Below, one piece after another: positions 6,220-11,058 of a stretch of 11,058 bases of DNA. The stretch spans positions 1-11,058 of the forward strand of contig CAZCUQ010000062.1 in the NCBI GenBank assembly GCA_964501705.1, in the 5' to 3' direction. The stretch comes from RGIG4694 sp964501705 (GTDB lineage Bacteria > Bacillota > Clostridia > Oscillospirales > Ruminococcaceae). The translations under genes and the position numbers were made by a program. The notes beneath the pieces are model-generated. The model worked only from the letters and a program-made list of their open reading frames with translations, ran no database searches and had not been told where the DNA came from. Each line of letters starts with the position of its first letter. Position 1 is the first letter of the stretch.

Positions 6220-8628
6220 ATGAATTACGGACATTTCGACCTCAAGAAAAAGGAATATGTAATCGATAGACCCAACACTCCCGCGCCGTGGGCAAATTAT
6301 CTTGGCTCGCCCGAATACGGCGCTATCATTTCAAATAACGCAGGAGGATACAGCTTCGTAAAATCAGGAGCTAACGGAAGAATCCTCCGTTACCGTTTCA
6401 ACTCGAATATCGGTCTGCCCGGCAGATATATCTATATAAGAGACAACGACAGCAAGGACTATTGGTCCGCTTCATGGCAGCCCGTAGGCAAGCCACTCGA
6501 CAAATATAAGAGCGTTTGCCGCCATGGTACGGCTTACACCGTGATATCTTCGGATTACTCGGACGTTCATTCCGAGGTGACTTACTATGTCCCCCTCGGC
6601 AAGACCTACGAGGTCTGGAGAGCCAAGATCACAAATATGTCGGGCGCAAAGAAAAAACTCTCCGTTTACGGCTTCTGCGAATTCACAAACGAAAATAACT
6701 ACGAGCAGGATCAGGTAAATCTGCAATACACGCAGTTCATCACAAGAACCTCTTTCGATGAAAACAGAATAGTTCAGCATATCAACGAAAACAGCGGCAG
6801 AGACGAAACAGGCTCAAACCATAAGGAGCGTTTCTTCGGTATCGCGGGTTCTCCGGTATGCGGCTACAACGGCTCTCTCGATAATTTCATCGGCTCATAC
6901 AGAACCTACGGAAATCCCATTGCGGTCGAAAACGGAAGATGTGACAATGTCCTCAACTACAACGGAAATGCCTGCGGAGTTCTCCAGACAGCCGTTGAAC
7001 TGGGTGCGGGCGGTTCTGTGGAAATAACCTTTATCCTCGGTCAGTACAGCAGCGCCGAAGCGGCAAAGATCATCTCCGAATACGAAACAGCAGGCAAGGT
7101 CGATGCCGAAATAAACGAGCTTAAACATTACTGGCACTCCAAGCTGAATAATTTCAAGGCAGATACTCCCTCGGAAGAATTTAATAACATGGTAAACGTG
7201 TGGAACGCTTATCAGTGCTTTATCACTTTCATCTGGTCGAGAGCGGCTTCCTTTATCTACTGCGGTCTGAGAAACGGTTACGGCTACCGCGATACCGTTC
7301 AGGATATTCAGGGTATTATTCATCTCGATCCCGAACTTGCCGCTGATAAGATAAGATTTATGCTCTCCGCTCAGGTCGATAACGGCGGCGGACTTCCTCT
7401 CGTTAAGTTCAATCATAACGCGGGTCATGAGAACGCTCCCGATGAAAACAACGAAAACAGTGCTTACGCAAAGGAAACGGGACATCCCTCATACCGTGCG
7501 GACGACGCTTTATGGCTCTTCCCCACCGTGGACAAGTATATCGGCGAAAGCGGAAACAAGGCTTTCCTCGATGAGAACATCGTTTACGCAACAGGCGGAG
7601 AAGACACCGTTTACGAGCATCTCAAAAAGGCGATCGACTTCTCGATGAACCGTCTCGGAGACCATCATATGCCCGCGGGACTTCACGCTGACTGGAACGA
7701 CTGCCTGAGACTCGGCAAAAAGGGAGAATCCACATTTGTGGCATTCCAGCTTTACTATGCAATGACAATTATTAAGGGCTACGCACAGGATAAGGGCGAT
7801 ACCGAATACATCGCATATATCGACAAGGTTCAGTCCGAACTCGGAAAAGCTCTTTCCGACTGCTGGGACGAGGACAGATTCATCAGAGGTATCAGAGAAA
7901 ACGGCGAAAAGGTCGGTGCAAAGAACGACACGGAAGCAAATATGTGGCTCAATCCTCAGTCGTGGTCCGTTATATCGGGATTTGCCTCAAAAGAACAGGG
8001 GAACACCGCCATGGAGCAGGTACACGAGATCCTCAACACGCCTTACGGCATAAAAATCATGGATCCTCCGTACATTGACAATTATTTCGATGGCGCTCTT
8101 ATGCACATCTTCAATCCCGATACAAAGGAAAACGGCGGTATCTTCTCGCAGACGCAGGGCTGGGCCATCCTTGCGGAATCGCTTTTGGGTCACGGAAACC
8201 GCGCGTTTGAATACTTCAAGGAATCCTCACCCGCTTCGATGAACGACAAGGCGGAAATCAGAGTAATGGAACCGTATGTTCACGGACAGTTCACCGAGTC
8301 GAAGCGTTCTCCTTTTGAGGGACGTTCTCACGTTCACTGGCTTACGGGAACAGCCTCTACGGTAATGGTAGGCTGTGTAGAGGGTATCCTCGGCATGAGA
8401 CCGAATGCTGACGGACTTGTCGTTGACCCTGCCATTCCCTCCGACTGGGAAACATACACGGTGGAAAAAATGTTCAGAGGAAAGAAGCTTAACATGACCT
8501 TCAACAATCCCCACAAGGCGGAAAGCGGCGTATCGGAAATCACACTCAACGGCGAAAAGCTTCAGGGGAATCTGATCCCTGCCGATATGCTTAAAGACGA
8601 AAACGAAATTGTCGTAACTCTCGGCTAA
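6220..8628 (+). CDS. GH94 family disaccharide phosphorylase (cellobiose phosphorylase-like)
   Basis: This 802-residue cytoplasmic enzyme has no signal peptide and the length usual for GH94. The family cleaves beta-linked disaccharides with phosphate, giving alpha-hexose 1-phosphate plus a free sugar. The N-terminal beta-sandwich opens with YGHFDLKKKEYVI, then the PWANYLG and SNNAGGYSF blocks shared by cellobiose and chitobiose phosphorylases. The catalytic (alpha/alpha)6 barrel contains NGYGYRDTVQD and the active-site motif DWND (491-494), with D494 aligning with the general acid. The phosphate-site region WLTGTAS is at 707-713. The C-terminal sheet ends ITLNGEKLQGN and VVTLG. Substrate is not certain: HADWNDCLRLGKKGEST differs from the GRADWNDCLNLNCFS that I recall for classical cellobiose phosphorylases and is nearer to the chitobiose-phosphorylase type. 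The RBS AAAGGAG (6205-6211) fixes the start. It is a single-gene unit under a cre site, with no transporter beside it. Confidence 0.93.
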   Translation: MNYGHFDLKKKEYVIDRPNTPAPWANYLGSPEYGAIISNNAGGYSFVKSGANGRILRYRFNSNIGLPGRYIYIRDNDSKDYWSASWQPVGKPLDKYKSVCRHGTAYTVISSDYSDVHSEVTYYVPLGKTYEVWRAKITNMSGAKKKLSVYGFCEFTNENNYEQDQVNLQYTQFITRTSFDENRIVQHINENSGRDETGSNHKERFFGIAGSPVCGYNGSLDNFIGSYRTYGNPIAVENGRCDNVLNYNGNACGVLQTAVELGAGGSVEITFILGQYSSAEAAKIISEYETAGKVDAEINELKHYWHSKLNNFKADTPSEEFNNMVNVWNAYQCFITFIWSRAASFIYCGLRNGYGYRDTVQDIQGIIHLDPELAADKIRFMLSAQVDNGGGLPLVKFNHNAGHENAPDENNENSAYAKETGHPSYRADDALWLFPTVDKYIGESGNKAFLDENIVYATGGEDTVYEHLKKAIDFSMNRLGDHHMPAGLHADWNDCLRLGKKGESTFVAFQLYYAMTIIKGYAQDKGDTEYIAYIDKVQSELGKALSDCWDEDRFIRGIRENGEKVGAKNDTEANMWLNPQSWSVISGFASKEQGNTAMEQVHEILNTPYGIKIMDPPYIDNYFDGALMHIFNPDTKENGGIFSQTQGWAILAESLLGHGNRAFEYFKESSPASMNDKAEIRVMEPYVHGQFTESKRSPFEGRSHVHWLTGTASTVMVGCVEGILGMRPNADGLVVDPAIPSDWETYTVEKMFRGKKLNMTFNNPHKAESGVSEITLNGEKLQGNLIPADMLKDENEIVVTLG

Positions 8629-8637
8629 ATTTTTTAC

Positions 8638-8671
8638 AGGGTATCTTTGAGTCCTCAAAGATACCCTTTTT
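8638..8671 (+). terminator. Strong intrinsic terminator of the GH94 gene
   Basis: A perfect 13-bp stem (8638-8650 with 8655-8667) has a 4-base loop (GTCC) and a T run at 8667-8671. It lies ten bases after the stop codon and makes the GH94 gene monocistronic. Confidence 0.95.
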
Positions 8672-8888
8672 ATAGTCAGCGACATAAGAAATTTGACTTG
8701 AAGTCAAGCAAAAATTTGCATATATGATTTTGGCGCGGGCTGAAAGTACAAATTTCAATGTCGCAGCTATAAATCTCGCGGTCATGTAATTGTTTTCAGA
8801 AATTCCGCGGTTAAAAGACAACGTTTTTTTGTTCATTTCCGCGAAAATATCGTGAAAAATATACATAGAAATTACTTCTCTTCTGTGT
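8672..8888. other. Non-coding spacer before the phosphofructokinase
   Basis: The roughly 300 bases between the GH94 stop and the phosphofructokinase start hold the terminator above, the hairpin element at 8679-8764, two GCGG-containing stretches (near 8777-8781 and 8807-8814), and the promoter at 8866-8894. A 91-codon minus-strand open frame crosses the region, but it runs through the terminator, has no ribosome binding site and has an unconvincing composition. I treat it as non-coding. Confidence 0.55.
8679..8764. repeat. Imperfect long hairpin / possible small repeat element
   Basis: Outer arms GCGACAT (8679-8685) and ATGTCGC (8758-8764) are continued by GAAATTTG (8688-8695) and CAAATTTC (8749-8756). 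This gives 15 paired bases with one small bulge. Inside are TTGACTT-G-AAGTCAA (8693-8707), a perfect palindrome around one base, and GCAAA-AA-TTTGC (8708-8719). It has no T run in either direction and is distinct from the GH94 terminator. It could be a dispersed intergenic repeat, a MITE-like remnant or a structured RNA. Confidence 0.5.
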
Positions 8889-8894
8889 TATAAT
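8866..8894 (+). promoter_or_regulatory. Extended -10 promoter of the phosphofructokinase gene
   Basis: A consensus TATAAT (8889-8894) is preceded by TG at 8886-8887 (extended -10). Seventeen bases upstream is TAGAAA (8866-8871), which matches four of six -35 positions. Start expected near 8901. Confidence 0.7.
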
Positions 8895-8935
8895 AATCTT
8901 GAAATATCAAATCTTTATCAGAAAGGCTGTGCTTT

Positions 8936-10162
8936 ATGTCAGACGAAAAATATAATATCGCGGTTGCCCAGTCGGGCGGTCCGACAGCGGCTATTAATTC
9001 CTCGTTGGCGGGAGTTTTTAAACGAGCTTCCGAATCGGACGAGATAGGAGAGATCTTCGGCTCAATAAACGGAATTGAGGGTATTATTAATGATGAACTT
9101 GTTTCTCTGCGGAAAATTCTCACCGACAGGGAGGACATAGAGCTTCTGAAAGTAACGCCATCCACCGTTCTTGGTTCGTGCAGATACAAGCTTCCTCCAA
9201 AAAACCGGGGAGAAAACGTCTATATGAAGATCATCAATACCTTTGAAAAACATAATATCAAAGCTTTCTTCTATATCGGCGGAAACGATTCGATGGATAC
9301 CGTTATGAAGCTTGACGACTACATGAAAGCAGTCGGAAAAGATATTAAAATAATCGGCGTTCCGAAAACGATCGACAATGATCTGCCCGCCACCGACCAT
9401 ACTCCGGGTTTTGGCTCCGCCGCGAAATATGTCGCTACGACAATGCAGGAAATTTTAAGGGACAGCAGAGTTTACAGCGTACAGTCGATTACAATAGTCG
9501 AAATCATGGGCAGAGAAGCAGGCTGGCTCGCCGCTTCCACCTGCGTTCTGCGCGCCAATGGAGAGCCTGCGCCTCATCTGATCTATCTCCCCGAATCGGA
9601 TTTTACCATAGACAAATACATTGAAGACGTTTCAGAGGTCATGAAAAAATACCGCGCCGTACTCGTTGCGGTCAGCGAGGGAATAAATCCCGACAGACTT
9701 CCCAGTTCTTTCGGCTCGGAGCTTACCGACGCATTCGGACACAAATATCTTTCGGGCATAGGAAAATATCTTGAGAAAATAACTGCTGATCATTTTGGCT
9801 GCAAGGTTCGCTCCGTTGAACTTAACGTCATGCAGAGATGTGCGTCGCATATTTCCTCTCTCACCGACCTGAACGAAGCCTTTCTTATCGGAACGGAGGC
9901 GGTAAACGCCGCACTTAGGGACGAAAGCGGCAGAATGATGGCTTTTCGCAGGGTAAGCAACGAACCGTATCGTATAGTTATTGATTCCGTACCTGTTGAG
10001 CTTGCCGCAAATAAGGAAAAAATGTTCCCGCAGGAATGGATAAATACCGGCGGAAATAACGTGACGACAGACGCTCTCAACTATTTCCTTCCTCTTATAC
10101 AGGGAGAGCCGAAAATCACGTATCGGAATGGCATTCCCGTTCATTTCAGACTGAATCAGTAA
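8936..10162 (+). CDS. pfp: 6-phosphofructokinase, predicted pyrophosphate-dependent
   Basis: This 408-residue cytoplasmic enzyme phosphorylates fructose 6-phosphate to the 1,6-bisphosphate. With pyrophosphate as donor the reaction is reversible, serving both glycolysis and gluconeogenesis. Motifs in order are GGPTAAIN (14-21), GGNDS (115-119), the catalytic PKTIDNDL (143-150), PGFGSA (157-162) and MGREAGW (191-197). In E. coli ATP-PFK the positions of D118 and K144 are Gly104 and Gly124; Asp and Lys there are the established mark of pyrophosphate use. N117 replaces the Asp common to most PFKs, which I believe occurs in some clostridial members. The start is supported by AGAAAGG (8920-8926), nine bases before the ATG. 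The gene has its own promoter and is monocistronic. Pairing with the upstream phosphorylase suggests ATP saving in sugar breakdown, but donor use is inferred from residues only. Confidence 0.92.
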   Translation: MSDEKYNIAVAQSGGPTAAINSSLAGVFKRASESDEIGEIFGSINGIEGIINDELVSLRKILTDREDIELLKVTPSTVLGSCRYKLPPKNRGENVYMKIINTFEKHNIKAFFYIGGNDSMDTVMKLDDYMKAVGKDIKIIGVPKTIDNDLPATDHTPGFGSAAKYVATTMQEILRDSRVYSVQSITIVEIMGREAGWLAASTCVLRANGEPAPHLIYLPESDFTIDKYIEDVSEVMKKYRAVLVAVSEGINPDRLPSSFGSELTDAFGHKYLSGIGKYLEKITADHFGCKVRSVELNVMQRCASHISSLTDLNEAFLIGTEAVNAALRDESGRMMAFRRVSNEPYRIVIDSVPVELAANKEKMFPQEWINTGGNNVTTDALNYFLPLIQGEPKITYRNGIPVHFRLNQ

Positions 10163-10203
10163 AAAAATAAAGCGTCTGCTTTTGCGGACGCTTTATGTAT
10201 TTT
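10163..10203. terminator. Bidirectional terminator between pfp and the HD-GYP gene
   Basis: A 13-bp stem (10167-10179 with 10184-10196, one T-G pair on the plus strand) has loop TTTT. On the minus strand it is followed by a T-rich run (complement of 10161-10167), so it is a strong end for the HD-GYP gene. On the plus strand the tail is weaker (TTTT at 10200-10203), but the stem begins five bases after the pfp stop. Confidence 0.85.
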
Positions 10204-10227
10204 CGTTATAAAAAATTCATATTTATC

Positions 10228-11058
10228 TTAATCAAGAAATACCACTCTGCCGACTACACCGAGATATACGGGCACTTCTTCCGAAGTCATCCATGTTGTC
10301 AGACATTTTATTTCAGCGCGTCTTTTCTTTCCGTCTATTTTAAGCGTACATTTATAGCTGATCTCAGGGTGATCGTGAGTAACCGTGTGAAGAATTTCCT
10401 TTAGTGCCTCATAATCGGCTCTTTCTATTATTTTTTTGCCCTGATTGCCGAATTTCGGCTTGACGGCAACTCTTTCACGTCCGAAAAGCCTTGCGCTCAC
10501 GCTGTTCAAAGTAAGCATAGGCGGCATATTGGTGTACTCGAACATCACGTTATCCGTGACGGACAAAAAGAACTGATGCACCGATTTTTCATATGCAAGT
10601 CTGTTCATTGCGCCTCTCGTTGAGGAAAGCTCGCTGCGGCTAAGCACTTCATTTACAGTTAATTCAAAGCCCTCATTATCGTCATTTGCCCCGATTGGTG
10701 ACGACAGGCAGGTAGCTTTAATTTCCTCCGCCGCAAGTTTAAGGCAGTCTATAAGCAGCGGACTGAACGTTCCGCATTCCCCGCCGAGGATCATTTCCAT
10801 AGCTTTTTCGTGAGAGAAAGCCTTTTTATAAACTCTTTCGCTTGTCAGCGCATCGTAAACATCCGCCATTGAAACAAGCTGTGCAGAGATAGGTATCTCA
10901 TCGCCGACAAGTCCGTCGGGATATCCTTTTCCGTCATATCTTTCATGGTGCCATCGGCATATCTCGCTTGCTGTTACAATAAGAGGATCATTCATAAAGG
11001 TTGTGATATTTTTCAGCATATCATAACCGACAGTTGTATGGGTTTTCATTATTTCAAA
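10228..11058 (-). CDS. HD-GYP domain protein with C-terminal PAS-like region (partial)
   Basis: The gene runs off the right edge; the frame stays open to the last base, with codons for Phe-Glu-Ile before the methionine at 11049, so that methionine is internal. The visible 276 residues start in the middle of an HD-GYP domain. The signature HHERYDGKGYPDG, IPISAQLVSMADVYDALTSERVYK and the closing G-F-P-L block are clear, while the catalytic HD pair lies outside. HD-GYP proteins usually hydrolyse cyclic di-GMP or related dinucleotides. A linker (about 110-150 from the internal Met) leads to a C-terminal PAS-like region (about 155-270): FFLSVTDNVMFEYTNMPPMLTLN, then a helix and YKCTLKIDGKKRRAEIKCL strands. 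A sensor domain after the HD-GYP domain is the less usual order; an N-terminal receiver or other sensor may lie outside. It converges on pfp. Confidence 0.88.
   Translation of the reverse strand, partial: FEIMKTHTTVGYDMLKNITTFMNDPLIVTASEICRWHHERYDGKGYPDGLVGDEIPISAQLVSMADVYDALTSERVYKKAFSHEKAMEMILGGECGTFSPLLIDCLKLAAEEIKATCLSSPIGANDDNEGFELTVNEVLSRSELSSTRGAMNRLAYEKSVHQFFLSVTDNVMFEYTNMPPMLTLNSVSARLFGRERVAVKPKFGNQGKKIIERADYEALKEILHTVTHDHPEISYKCTLKIDGKKRRAEIKCLTTWMTSEEVPVYLGVVGRVVFLD

Noticed and set aside
6895..7485. 196-codon minus-strand open frame within the GH94 gene
   Set aside because: It is opposite a fully conserved enzyme frame and has no supporting signals; other short frames in the GH94, pfp and secreted genes were dropped for the same reason.
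8591..8866. 91-codon minus-strand open frame in the spacer upstream of pfp
   Set aside because: It crosses the GH94 terminator and the 3' end of that gene, and it has no ribosome binding site or recognisable protein features. The hairpin element explains the region better.
8629..8935. Riboswitch or T-box leader for pfp
   Set aside because: Most of the structure lies upstream of the predicted promoter, so it would not be in the pfp leader, and I see no conserved riboswitch or T-box core.

Overview
The window looks like chromosomal DNA of an anaerobic Firmicute, most likely a Ruminococcus-type clostridium from the gut or rumen. The reasons are strong GGAGG-type ribosome binding sites, AT-rich spacers with sigma-A-like promoters, a perfect CIRCE operator on groESL, a CcpA-type cre site, a GH94 sugar phosphorylase, a phosphofructokinase with the pyrophosphate-type signature and an HD-GYP protein. 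I see no phage, insertion sequence, CRISPR array, tRNA or rRNA.

Layout. Positions 1-210 are the 3' end of ilvC (ketol-acid reductoisomerase), closed by an intrinsic terminator. Positions 392-1201 encode a cysteine-rich protein (25 Cys in 269 residues) of no assigned function; it converges on groEL and shares a terminator with it. Positions 3231-1284 (minus strand) are the groES-groEL operon behind a CIRCE operator. A roughly 420-base AT-rich spacer then holds two sigma-A-like promoters and several inverted repeats. These face a two-gene unit (3749-4546 and 4572-5996) encoding exported proteins.

The two exported proteins are the most novel part of the window. The first carries one copy and the second two copies of a roughly 210-residue domain that I do not recognise. 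They appear to form a paralogous secreted family made by duplication.

From 6082 onward the window turns to central carbon metabolism. A perfect match to the cre consensus lies upstream of an extended -10 promoter and a GH94 disaccharide phosphorylase (6220-8628), which would release a hexose 1-phosphate without using ATP. After a strong terminator and a spacer with a large imperfect hairpin comes a phosphofructokinase (8936-10162) whose active site predicts pyrophosphate rather than ATP as phosphoryl donor. The two enzymes fit an ATP-sparing way of using beta-linked disaccharides, although each has its own promoter. The window closes with a minus-strand HD-GYP protein with a C-terminal PAS-like region (10228 to beyond the edge), which converges on the phosphofructokinase across a shared bidirectional terminator.
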